DNA from: Pseudomonadota bacterium
GTDB lineage: Bacteria > Pseudomonadota > Gammaproteobacteria > Burkholderiales > Burkholderiaceae_E
Direction: 5' to 3'
Length of the DNA stretch: 64,000 nt
Assembly: GCA_023389055.1 (NCBI GenBank)
Contig: JAEWFA010000024.1
Span: forward strand, 62,001 to 126,000
Made by a program: the position numbers and the translations under genes. Positions 1 to 7,826 of the stretch are shown piece by piece (positions within the stretch are counted from its first letter, which is position 1; each line of letters opens with the position of its first letter). The notes beneath the pieces were generated by a model. The model did not search any database and was not told the DNA's origin. It worked only from the letters and a program-made list of their open reading frames with translations.

Positions 1-822
1 TACGGGATGATCGATTACGAGCAGATCGACGGCCTGCGCAATGAGGACGGCGACACCGAAGGCTACGGCCCCGGCGCCGGCTTCGACTGGACGCCGTTCC
101 AGCGCACGAGCATCAGCGGGTCGGTCTCGAAGCGCTACTACGGGACCATCGGCAACCTGGCCGCCTCGCACTCGACGCAGCGCACGACAATGGGACTGCG
201 CTGGTCGCGCTCCGTGCTCACAAGCGCCGACGCGTCGCTGCTCATGTTCAATCCGGCATCTCTAACCTCGGGATTTGGCGCCGGCATCGGCGCGGCGAAT
301 CCGGTGATTACCAGCCTGCTGTCGTCCGGCATCGTGCTGCCGCCGGGAACCGTGCTCACACAGGGCATGTTCACCGACGCGGCCATGATGGTCCGGCAGC
401 TGACCGCGTTCTGGGGTCTGCGAGGCGCGCGTAACTCGCTCACCCTGACCGGCTTCTTCTCGAACCGCGAGTCGACCACCGAACTGCAATCGAACACGCG
501 GCTCTCCGGCATCCGCGGCAGTGCCACCTTCGGCGGGATCTTCGTCGGTGAGATTCGCGAGCGCGGTCTCGTCGTGTCGTATTCGCATCGGCTCGACGGC
601 CGATCGGCGATAGACGTCGTCGCTGACCGACGCAGGATTGAGTCACCCACGGCGTTCTTCGAGACGCAGTACACGTCGTTTCGCGTCGGCTATCGCACAT
701 GGATCACGAGCGACATGGAAGGCTTCGCCGGCGTGCGCCGACGCGTCCAATCGGGTCACGGACGCAGCGCTTCGTACGACGAGAACTCGATCTACGCCGG
801 CGTCGACATGAGGTTCTACTGA
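1..822 (+). CDS. XrtA/PEP-CTERM-associated outer-membrane barrel protein (3' part)
   Basis: The reading frame is open from base 1, so the gene begins upstream and only about 273 C-terminal residues are here. The visible part has alternating hydrophobic and polar strands rich in Gly, Ser, Thr and aromatic residues and ends in Met-Arg-Phe-Tyr, an aromatic C-terminus typical of outer-membrane beta-barrels. Its place just before a secretion ATPase, deacetylase, FemAB-like protein and exosortase fits the TIGR03016-type outer-membrane protein that sits here in exosortase A loci, presumably part of the export route for the exopolysaccharide. The stop codon shares one base with the start of the ATPase gene (TGATG), so the two are probably translationally coupled. 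The family assignment rests mainly on context; the barrel nature is seen in the sequence. Confidence 0.75.
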   Translation, partial: YGMIDYEQIDGLRNEDGDTEGYGPGAGFDWTPFQRTSISGSVSKRYYGTIGNLAASHSTQRTTMGLRWSRSVLTSADASLLMFNPASLTSGFGAGIGAANPVITSLLSSGIVLPPGTVLTQGMFTDAAMMVRQLTAFWGLRGARNSLTLTGFFSNRESTTELQSNTRLSGIRGSATFGGIFVGEIRERGLVVSYSHRLDGRSAIDVVADRRRIESPTAFFETQYTSFRVGYRTWITSDMEGFAGVRRRVQSGHGRSASYDENSIYAGVDMRFY

Positions 823-1895
823 TGTACGAGTCGTTCTACCGGCTCTCCGGCAAGCCGTTCCAGCTCAGCCCCGATCCGGAGTTCTTCTTCGGCAGCCGCG
901 GCCACCGGCGCGCGATGGCGTATCTGGAATACGGGCTGCACCAGGCCGAGGGGTTCATCGTGGTCACGGGCGAGGTGGGCGCCGGCAAGACCACGCTGGT
1001 GCAGCAGTTGCTGCGCCGACTGCCGGCGAACAACGTCGTGCCGGTGCAGATCGTCACCACGCAACTCGAGGCCGAAGACCTCGTGCGCATCGTCGCCAGC
1101 TCCTTCGGGCTGCCCACCGACGACACGAACGACAAGTCGACGCTGCTGATCCGGCTCGAAGCCTATCTGCGCGAGCTGCAGGGACAGGGCAAGCGCGCGC
1201 TGCTCATCGTCGACGAAGCGCAGAACCTCGGGGCGCGCGCCATCGAGGAGCTGCGCATGCTGTCGAACTTCCAGCTCGGCACGAAGGCGACGCTGCAGAG
1301 CTTCCTGCTCGGGCAGCCGGAGCTGCGCGACCTGATGCAGCGGCCGGAGATGCGCCAGTTGAAGCAGCGCATCATCGCCGCCTACCACCTCGGCCCGCTC
1401 GATCGGGCCGAGACGCAGCAATACGTCGAGTACCGACTCGCGCACGTGGGCTGGAAGGGAGATCCTTCCTTCGACGCAGCCGCCTTCGATCGCATCTTCG
1501 CGCTCACGCACGGCATTCCGCGCCGGATCAACACGCTGGTCGATCGACTGCTGCTCGCGGGCTATCTCGGCGAGAAGCACGCGCTGGTCGAAAGCGATGT
1601 CGTCGACGTCGCGAGCGAGCTGAAGATGGAATTGGGCCCGCGACGCAATTTCGTCGGCGCGGTGGCGGCGTCGCCCAGCGCGGCCCGCACCAACGGCGGT
1701 ACCGCAGCCGAAGCCGCGCCGGCCGACACCGACGAGGCCGATTCCGCCGACGGCGGACGCACGGCGTCGCTCGCCGCGCTCGAGGAGCGTGTTGCGCTGC
1801 TCGAATCGACCACCGGCATGATCTTCGGCACGCTGAAGAAGGTCCTGCGGATGCTGCGCAGCCGTGCCTCGGACAGCGAGCGAACGGTGGCGTGA
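822..1895 (+). CDS. XrtA-associated secretion ATPase (AAA, ExeA/GspA-like)
   Basis: A 357-residue AAA ATPase. The N-terminus MYESFYRLSGKPFQLSPDP is the signature opening of the ExeA/GspA-like ATPases of exosortase loci (TIGR03015). A Walker A motif (GEVGAGKT, residues 50-57) and a Walker B motif (LLIVDEAQ, about 127-134) are intact, followed by arginine-rich sensor regions and a C-terminal acidic and alanine-rich linker ending in a short leucine-rich coiled segment. The start at 822 was chosen because it overlaps the previous stop by one base and gives this family N-terminus; the open frame continues further 5' without a better start. Its likely role is energising or organising the envelope export machinery; the exact job is unproven for the family. 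Confidence 0.9.
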   Translation: MYESFYRLSGKPFQLSPDPEFFFGSRGHRRAMAYLEYGLHQAEGFIVVTGEVGAGKTTLVQQLLRRLPANNVVPVQIVTTQLEAEDLVRIVASSFGLPTDDTNDKSTLLIRLEAYLRELQGQGKRALLIVDEAQNLGARAIEELRMLSNFQLGTKATLQSFLLGQPELRDLMQRPEMRQLKQRIIAAYHLGPLDRAETQQYVEYRLAHVGWKGDPSFDAAAFDRIFALTHGIPRRINTLVDRLLLAGYLGEKHALVESDVVDVASELKMELGPRRNFVGAVAASPSAARTNGGTAAEAAPADTDEADSADGGRTASLAALEERVALLESTTGMIFGTLKKVLRMLRSRASDSERTVA

Positions 1896-2782
1896 GCGGG
1901 CACTGCAGCATGCAGCAACCCGCCGTCAACGCGATGTCGATCGACGTCGAGGACTACTTCCAGGTGGCGGCCTTCGCGCCCTACATCGGGCGCGATCGCT
2001 GGGATGCGATGCCATGTCGCGTCGAGCGGAACGTCGCCGTCATCCTCGAGCTTCTGGAGCGGCACGAAACGCGCGCCACGTTCTTCACGCTCGGCTGGAT
2101 CGCCGAGCGCTACCCGGCGCTGATCCGCAGGCTCGTCGACGGCGGCCACGAACTGGCAAGCCATGGCTACGCCCACCGGCGCGCGAGCGACCAGACACCC
2201 GCCGCGTTCCGCGAAGACCTGTCACGCGCGAAGTCGCTGCTCGAGGACATCGGCGGCGTTGCCGTGCGCGGATACCGCGCACCGAGCTTCTCGATCGGCG
2301 CGTCGAACCTCTGGGCGCACGACGTCATCGCCGAGACCGGACACGCGTACAGCTCGAGCGTCTACCCGATCGCACACGATCACTACGGGATGCCAGAAGC
2401 GCCGCGCTTCGCCTGGCGCACGACCTCGGGCGTCGTCGAGATTCCGCCGAGCTCGCTGCGCATGCTCGGGCGCAACCTGCCGGCTTCCGGCGGCGGGTAT
2501 TTCCGGCTGCTGCCCTACCCGGTATCGCGCTGGAGCATCCGACGCATCAACGAACGCGACGGCGAGCCGTGCATCTTCTACTTCCATCCGTGGGAGGTCG
2601 ACCCGGAACAGCCGCGCGTGCAGCAGGCGGGCGCAAAGTCGAAATTCCGCCACTACGTGAATCTCGAGCGGATGGCGGGCCGGCTCGATCGCCTGCTGCG
2701 CGACTTCCGCTGGGGGCGAGTGGACGAGGTCTTCGCGTCGCAACTCGAATCCGCCGGCGGGCAGAGGGAGCCGGTGCAATGA
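1892..2782 (+). CDS. XrtA-associated polysaccharide deacetylase (NodB family)
   Basis: A 296-residue NodB-type carbohydrate esterase matching the exosortase-locus subfamily (TIGR03006). Near the N-terminus is MSIDVEDYFQV, carrying the catalytic and metal-binding aspartates; HELASHGYAH supplies the metal-binding histidines, and RGYRAPSFSI follows. No signal peptide is evident, so it would act in the cytoplasm or at the inner membrane on a lipid-linked glycan, removing N- or O-acetyl groups. The GTG at 1892 overlaps the ATPase stop (GTGA); an in-frame ATG at 1910 is an alternative start. It overlaps the next gene by four bases (ATGA), consistent with a coupled operon. Confidence 0.9.
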   Translation: MSGHCSMQQPAVNAMSIDVEDYFQVAAFAPYIGRDRWDAMPCRVERNVAVILELLERHETRATFFTLGWIAERYPALIRRLVDGGHELASHGYAHRRASDQTPAAFREDLSRAKSLLEDIGGVAVRGYRAPSFSIGASNLWAHDVIAETGHAYSSSVYPIAHDHYGMPEAPRFAWRTTSGVVEIPPSSLRMLGRNLPASGGGYFRLLPYPVSRWSIRRINERDGEPCIFYFHPWEVDPEQPRVQQAGAKSKFRHYVNLERMAGRLDRLLRDFRWGRVDEVFASQLESAGGQREPVQ

Positions 2783-3897
2783 ACCGCGAGGACCCGCACG
2801 TGCTGCAGGAGCCGGCCGGCGTTCATCCGGACGCGACGGCAACACATAGCGCGACGGCGCCCGGACGGCCCGAGGTGACGGTCAGCGTCGCGGGCGACGC
2901 CGATCGCGAAGCGTGGCAGCGCTGGCTCGACGCACGCCCGGACGCGACGATCTACCACGACTGGGCCTGGCGAGGCGTGTTGCACGAAGCCTTCGGCCAT
3001 CGGCCCCACTACCTCGTCGCGCAGCGCGGCAGCCAGGTCGTCGGCGTGCTGCCGATGGTCGAGGTCAAGACGCTGCTCTTCGGTCATTCGCTCGTCAGCC
3101 TGCCTTTCTGCCCCTACGCAGGGCCGCTCGCCGAAGACCGCGAAACGCATGACGCACTCGATGCACGCGCCGAGGCGATCGGCCGCGAACTCGGCGTCGA
3201 CCACGTCGAATACCGCAGCCTCGGCGAATCGCATCGAAACTGGCCGCGCCAGGACCTGTACGTCACGTTCCGCAAGTCGATTTCCGCCGAACCGGAAGCC
3301 AACCTGGCGGCGATCCCGCGCAAGCAGCGCGCGATGGTGCGCAAGGGCATCCGCAACACCCTGCAGAGCGACACCGGCGATCTAGACGCGTTCTTCGCGC
3401 TTTTCGCCGACAACGTCCACCGACACGGGACGCCTGCGCACAGCAGGCGCTTCTTCGAACTGCTGCTGCAGGCCTTCGGCGAGCGCGCCGAGGTGCTCGT
3501 CGTGCGCGACGCGAAGCGCGAACCGATCAGCGCCGTGCTGAGCCTGTACTTTCGCGACGAGGTATTGCCGATGCACGCCGGCGATGCGCCGCGTGCACGC
3601 GAACTCGCCGCGAACGACTTCAAGTACTGGGAACTGATGCGTCGCGCGGCCGAGCGCGGTTGCCGCGTATTCGACTATGGCCGCAGCAAGCGGGGAACAG
3701 GGCCTTTCGATTTCAAGAAGAATTGGGGCTTCGAGCCGATTTCGCTTGTCTACGAGTATCGAATGCTGCGCGGCCAGGCAATTCCGCAGAACAATCCGTT
3801 GAATCCGCGCTACCGGCTGATGATCGCGATGTGGCGACGGCTTCCGCGCTGGCTGGTCGGGGCAATCGGACCGTACATTGTGCGGGGACTGGGATAG
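2779..3897 (+). CDS. FemAB-like aminoacyl/acyltransferase, XrtA-associated
   Basis: A 372-residue protein of the FemAB/GNAT-fold family that accompanies exosortase A (TIGR03019). FemAB proteins in Firmicutes add amino acids from aminoacyl-tRNA to peptidoglycan precursors; the exosortase relatives have no proven substrate. Visible family features are the central segment RKQRAMVRKGIRN, the second-domain stretch around FFELLLQAF, and the C-terminal FDYGRSKRGTGPFDFKKNWG, which resembles the conserved end of the second GNAT lobe. The start at 2779 overlaps the deacetylase stop. In this locus, rich in ATP-grasp and Mur-like ligases, an amino-acid-transferring role is attractive, but that is inference. 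Confidence 0.85.
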   Translation: MNREDPHVLQEPAGVHPDATATHSATAPGRPEVTVSVAGDADREAWQRWLDARPDATIYHDWAWRGVLHEAFGHRPHYLVAQRGSQVVGVLPMVEVKTLLFGHSLVSLPFCPYAGPLAEDRETHDALDARAEAIGRELGVDHVEYRSLGESHRNWPRQDLYVTFRKSISAEPEANLAAIPRKQRAMVRKGIRNTLQSDTGDLDAFFALFADNVHRHGTPAHSRRFFELLLQAFGERAEVLVVRDAKREPISAVLSLYFRDEVLPMHAGDAPRARELAANDFKYWELMRRAAERGCRVFDYGRSKRGTGPFDFKKNWGFEPISLVYEYRMLRGQAIPQNNPLNPRYRLMIAMWRRLPRWLVGAIGPYIVRGLG

Positions 3898-3922
3898 CGA
3901 CGTCCCCAATGAAGCGTAGACC

Positions 3923-4984
3923 ATGAGGCTGGCGATCCATCACGATCACATCGTGCAGCGCAACGGCGAGGAGCAGTCCTTCTCGCGGCGGTGGATCGAG
4001 TTGGCATCAGAGCGCGGCGTCCAGACGCGCCTGGTCGACATCGAGCGCGAAGACCTATTCGCCGCGCTGCAAGACTGCGACGGTTTCCTCTGGCGCTTCG
4101 GCTTCGACGCATGGTCGCTGCAGGTCGGAAAGCGAGTGCTGCCCGCCGTGGAACAAGGGCTGGGCATCCCGGTCTTTCCGTCGTGGAAGACGTGCTGGCA
4201 CTTCGAAGACAAGATTTCGCAGTTCTATCTGATGCGTGCGGCGTCGATTCCGACGCCCCGCACGTGGATCTTCTGGAATCGCTCGGAAGCGCTTTCGTTC
4301 TTCGAGCAGACGAAATGGCCGCTGGTCGCCAAGCTCGCAGTCGGAATCCAGTCGAACAACGTTCGAATGCTGAGTGATCGCAACGAAGCGAAGGACGTCG
4401 CCGACCAGATCTTCGGTGGCGGCCTGGACACGCTCCAGCCTCCTGCCGATCCGCTCAAGCGTGCCATGCGCCATCGATGGCAGGCGCTTCGACTGACGTT
4501 GGGCAAGCCCCTGCCCGATACCTTGCAGCACGGCTATTTCTACGTGCAGGAGTTCCTGCCCGAGAACGAGTACGACACGCGTGTAACCGTCATCGGCAAG
4601 CGCGGGTTCGCCTTCCGGCGACTCAATCGTCCGGGCGATTTCCGAGCGAGCGGGAGCGGCCGCATCGACTTCGATCCCGCCCAGATCGATCCTGAAACCA
4701 TCGAACTCGCGTTCGACGTGGCCGGTACCCTCGACACCCAGTCGATTGCGATCGACGGGCTGCGCCGCGGCGACGAGCGCGTCGTCAGCGAAATCAGCTA
4801 CACCTATGCCGCATGGGCGGTTCGAGACTGCCCCGGCCATTGGGTCCGGGGAGAGTCCGGCGAGCGCGGAGACCTCCGATGGGTCCCCGGACAGTTGCGA
4901 CCGGAGGACGCAATCTTCGCGGACTTCCTGGACACGGCGTCGCGATGTCCCCGCCACAGCCTTCCCGTGCGGGTCCGCGCGTGA
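3923..4984 (+). CDS. ATP-grasp ligase (RimK-like)
   Basis: A 353-residue ATP-grasp protein. After an N-terminal pre-ATP-grasp domain there is the segment SWKTCWHFEDKISQFYLM followed by IPTPRTW, the usual lead-in to the ATP-binding lobe; WPLVAKLAVG is the lysine-containing strand of the central domain; GYFYVQEFLP follows, and SIAIDGL plus VSEISYTY near the C-terminus hold the acidic residues that bind Mg-ATP. ATP-grasp enzymes join a carboxylate to an amine or thiol through an acyl phosphate. It lies 25 bases after the FemAB-like gene, and its stop overlaps the exosortase start (GTGA), so it is inside the core operon. The substrate is unknown; attachment of an amino acid to a sugar or lipid intermediate is possible. 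Confidence 0.8.
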   Translation: MRLAIHHDHIVQRNGEEQSFSRRWIELASERGVQTRLVDIEREDLFAALQDCDGFLWRFGFDAWSLQVGKRVLPAVEQGLGIPVFPSWKTCWHFEDKISQFYLMRAASIPTPRTWIFWNRSEALSFFEQTKWPLVAKLAVGIQSNNVRMLSDRNEAKDVADQIFGGGLDTLQPPADPLKRAMRHRWQALRLTLGKPLPDTLQHGYFYVQEFLPENEYDTRVTVIGKRGFAFRRLNRPGDFRASGSGRIDFDPAQIDPETIELAFDVAGTLDTQSIAIDGLRRGDERVVSEISYTYAAWAVRDCPGHWVRGESGERGDLRWVPGQLRPEDAIFADFLDTASRCPRHSLPVRVRA

Positions 4985-6588
4985 GCACCCCCATGCAACC
5001 GATCGATGCCGGCACGCCGACACGCGGCCGGCTCTTGCGTCTGGAAGGAGCGATCGGAGCGGTGCTTGCGAGCTTTCTCTTCGCCTGTTTGCTGTCGATC
5101 GCCGTCTTCCCCGACGTCTGGGCTTCGATGGTCCGCGTATGGATGAATTCGGAAACCTTCGCGCACGGTTTCATTGCGCTGCCGTGCGCGGCCTGGATGC
5201 TGTGGCGGCGCCGCAGCGACTGGGAGTCCCTACCGCAGAAGACTTGGTGGCCGGCGACGATCGCGCTCGCCGCCTGCGGCCTGCTCTGGCTTGTCGGCCG
5301 GCTGGGCGGGGTGTCGTCGCTCGAGCAGTTCGGTACCGTCGGGATCATCCCGGCGACGATGCTGCTGCTGGTCGGCCCGGCCGTCACCCGCGCCATCGCA
5401 TTTCCGCTTGCGTTTCTCTTCTTCGCGGTTCCGGTCGGCGAATTCCTCACGCCGATCATGATGGACTACACGGCCGACGCAACCGTCGCTGCCGTACGCT
5501 GGAGTGGGGTTCCCGTATTCCGGGAAGGCCTGCATTTCTCGCTGCCCAGCGGACGGTGGTCGGTCGTCGAGGCGTGCAGCGGACTGCGCTATCTCATCGC
5601 GTCGCTCGCGCTCGGCGTGCTCTACGCCTACCTGCAGTTCCGCACCCTGCGCTACCGCCTGGCGGTCGTGGTGTTGGCGATCGTCGTGCCGGTCGTCGCG
5701 AACTGGGCGCGCGCCTACGGCATCGTGATGCTCGGCCACATCTCGAACATGAGACTGGCCGCCGGCGTCGATCACCTGATCTACGGCTGGCTGTTCTTCG
5801 GGCTGGTGATGGCACTGCTCTTCTGGGTAGGCTCGCTGTGGCGCGAACCGGTACCGGCAGGCAACTCGATTCCCGCGACGCACGACGGCTCACCGATGCA
5901 CGATCCTGATCGGGAGTCGGCATCGCCGTCGAGCAAGAGACGCATCGCGCTGGTCCTCGCCGCCGTCGCCATCGTCGGTTTGTGGCGGCCCGTCTCGACA
6001 ACGCTGCTCGATCGATCGGAATCCTTCGATGGCGTCGGGCCGCTGCGCGCGGCCATCGACGGCCTGCCTCCGGCGCAGGCACTCGACTACGAGCCGCACT
6101 TCATAGGCGCCTCGGGGACGCTTCGCATCGCGCGAACGATCGACGGGGTGCCAGTGGAACTGCACGCGTTCCTCTACGCACGCCAGCACGAAACGAGCGA
6201 GATGGTCCACGGCAGCAACTACGTAGTTCGCGCGGACGACTTCCAGTCTCAGGTCGTCTCGAAGTCGACTCGCAGTGCTCCGTGGGGAAGCGTTGCGTCC
6301 TACCGGATCCGTCGTTCCGGCACCGGCTTGCTGCTCGTCTGGCAGTGGTACGCCATCGGCGGCACGCAGACAGCCAACCCCTATTTCGCGAAGGCGGCGA
6401 CCGCCTGGTCGTTGCTCAACGGGAGCGGAGACGAGTCGCTCGCGCTGGTGCTGGCCACGCCGATCGAAACCGGCGGCGGCGCGACTTCCGCCGAGCACCT
6501 TCGCGCGGCTGGCCGCCGCCTGAGCCTGTTCGCCGACGCGCTGCAGCCCGCCATTCGCTCCGTCGTGCAGGCGCCTGCCGCACGATGA
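4981..6588 (+). CDS. xrtA: exosortase A with C-terminal EpsI domain
   Basis: A 535-residue membrane protein combining an exosortase domain (about 1-300) with a periplasmic EpsI/DUF3485-type domain (about 330-535). The exosortase part has about eight hydrophobic segments and the expected catalytic residues: Cys199 in VEACSGLRYL, Arg244 in NWARAYGIV and His265 in GVDHLIYGW. The enzyme cleaves the PEP-CTERM sorting signal of exported proteins at the inner membrane. The GTG at 4981 overlaps the preceding stop; an ATG at 4993 is an alternative. The stop overlaps the next start (ATGA). Exosortases of this type are encoded within exopolysaccharide loci. No protein ending in a PEP-CTERM signal was found in this window, so its substrates must lie elsewhere in the genome. 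Confidence 0.95.
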   Translation: MSTPMQPIDAGTPTRGRLLRLEGAIGAVLASFLFACLLSIAVFPDVWASMVRVWMNSETFAHGFIALPCAAWMLWRRRSDWESLPQKTWWPATIALAACGLLWLVGRLGGVSSLEQFGTVGIIPATMLLLVGPAVTRAIAFPLAFLFFAVPVGEFLTPIMMDYTADATVAAVRWSGVPVFREGLHFSLPSGRWSVVEACSGLRYLIASLALGVLYAYLQFRTLRYRLAVVVLAIVVPVVANWARAYGIVMLGHISNMRLAAGVDHLIYGWLFFGLVMALLFWVGSLWREPVPAGNSIPATHDGSPMHDPDRESASPSSKRRIALVLAAVAIVGLWRPVSTTLLDRSESFDGVGPLRAAIDGLPPAQALDYEPHFIGASGTLRIARTIDGVPVELHAFLYARQHETSEMVHGSNYVVRADDFQSQVVSKSTRSAPWGSVASYRIRRSGTGLLLVWQWYAIGGTQTANPYFAKAATAWSLLNGSGDESLALVLATPIETGGGATSAEHLRAAGRRLSLFADALQPAIRSVVQAPAAR

Positions 6589-7823
6589 AGACGGGCGCCG
6601 CACACCTGGTTCACGTCATCCACCGCTTCGACACCGGCGGGATGGAGAACGGCCTGGTGAACCTCGTGAACCGGCTCCCGGCGAAGCGCTTTCGGCACAC
6701 GATCGTCCCGCTCACCGACGCCGGGCAGATCGCGGCGCGCATCACGAACGCGCAGGTCCGGATCGAGCCGCTGCGATTGCAGCCTGGACCGCTGGCGCGA
6801 GCGCTCCCGGCGCTATGGCACGCGTTTCGCAGGCTGCGGCCGTCGATCGTGCACACGCGCAACGTGGGCACGCTCGAAGCGCAGATCGCCGCGCTGCTGG
6901 CAGGGGTCCCCGTGCGCGTCCACGGAGAGCACGGCTGGGAGGTGCACGATCTCGCCGGAAGCAACGCTTCGCTGCTGCGAACGCGCCGCGTGCTGCGCCA
7001 TTTCGTGCACGCGCAGATCGCACTTTCGGCCCCCACCCTCGTCTATCTCCGCGATCGCGTAGGCGTGCCGAGCGCCCGTTTGCATTCGATCTGCAACGGC
7101 GTCGATACCGACTGCTTCCATCCGCGCGCGGCCGACGAGGAGAGCGAACGGCGACACGCAACCGCCGATGCGGGCGCCCCGGCGACCATCGTCGTCGGTT
7201 ACGTCGGCCGGCTGGCGGACGTGAAGAATCCGATGCTCCTCATCGACGCCTTCGAGCGGCTGCATGCATACGTTTCGAGCCAGGACCGGGCGCTTGCGCC
7301 GCGCCTGCGATTGCGGATCATCGGCGACGGACCACTCGCCGAGACCCTGGACCAACGGATCGGACGATCACCGCTGCGCGAACGGATCGAGCGGGTCGGG
7401 ATTCGCGACGACATCGCCCGGTGCCTGCGCGACCTCGACATCTACGCGTTGCCCTCGCTCGCAGAGGGGATCAGCAACACCCTGCTCGAAGCGATGGCCA
7501 GCGGCCTGCCCTGCATCGCGACTGCTGTCGGAGGCAACGCCGAATTGATCGAGAACGGAACGAGCGGAACGCTGGTTGCATCGAATGACGCGAACGCAAT
7601 GGCTGCAGCACTGGGACGCTATGCGAGCGACGAACGGCTGCGCAAGGCGCACGGTGCGCGCGCCAGAAAACGCGCCGTCGAGCGCTTCGGCATCGACCGG
7701 ATGATCGCCGGCTACGAGGCGCTGTACACCGACCTGCTGCTTCGCCGTCGCGTCGTCGAGCCCGACTGGGCTACAGTCCCGACGGATCGGACGCGCGCAC
7801 TCGCGCGATCGGGAACGAACTGA
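6585..7823 (+). CDS. glycosyltransferase family 4, XrtA-associated (TIGR03088-like)
   Basis: A 412-residue GT-B glycosyltransferase. The opening HLVHVIHRFDTGGMENGLVN has the family's glycine-rich acceptor loop; VVGYVGRLADVKNP begins the C-terminal Rossmann domain; and PSLAEGISNTLLEAMASGLP carries the E-x7-E nucleotide-sugar-binding motif. This is the subgroup that follows xrtA in many loci (TIGR03088). It transfers a sugar from a nucleotide donor to the lipid-linked growing repeat at the cytoplasmic face. It overlaps the xrtA stop by four bases and is followed after three bases by the amidotransferase. Confidence 0.9.
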   Translation: MKTGAAHLVHVIHRFDTGGMENGLVNLVNRLPAKRFRHTIVPLTDAGQIAARITNAQVRIEPLRLQPGPLARALPALWHAFRRLRPSIVHTRNVGTLEAQIAALLAGVPVRVHGEHGWEVHDLAGSNASLLRTRRVLRHFVHAQIALSAPTLVYLRDRVGVPSARLHSICNGVDTDCFHPRAADEESERRHATADAGAPATIVVGYVGRLADVKNPMLLIDAFERLHAYVSSQDRALAPRLRLRIIGDGPLAETLDQRIGRSPLRERIERVGIRDDIARCLRDLDIYALPSLAEGISNTLLEAMASGLPCIATAVGGNAELIENGTSGTLVASNDANAMAAALGRYASDERLRKAHGARARKRAVERFGIDRMIAGYEALYTDLLLRRRVVEPDWATVPTDRTRALARSGTN

Positions 7824-7826
7824 GAA

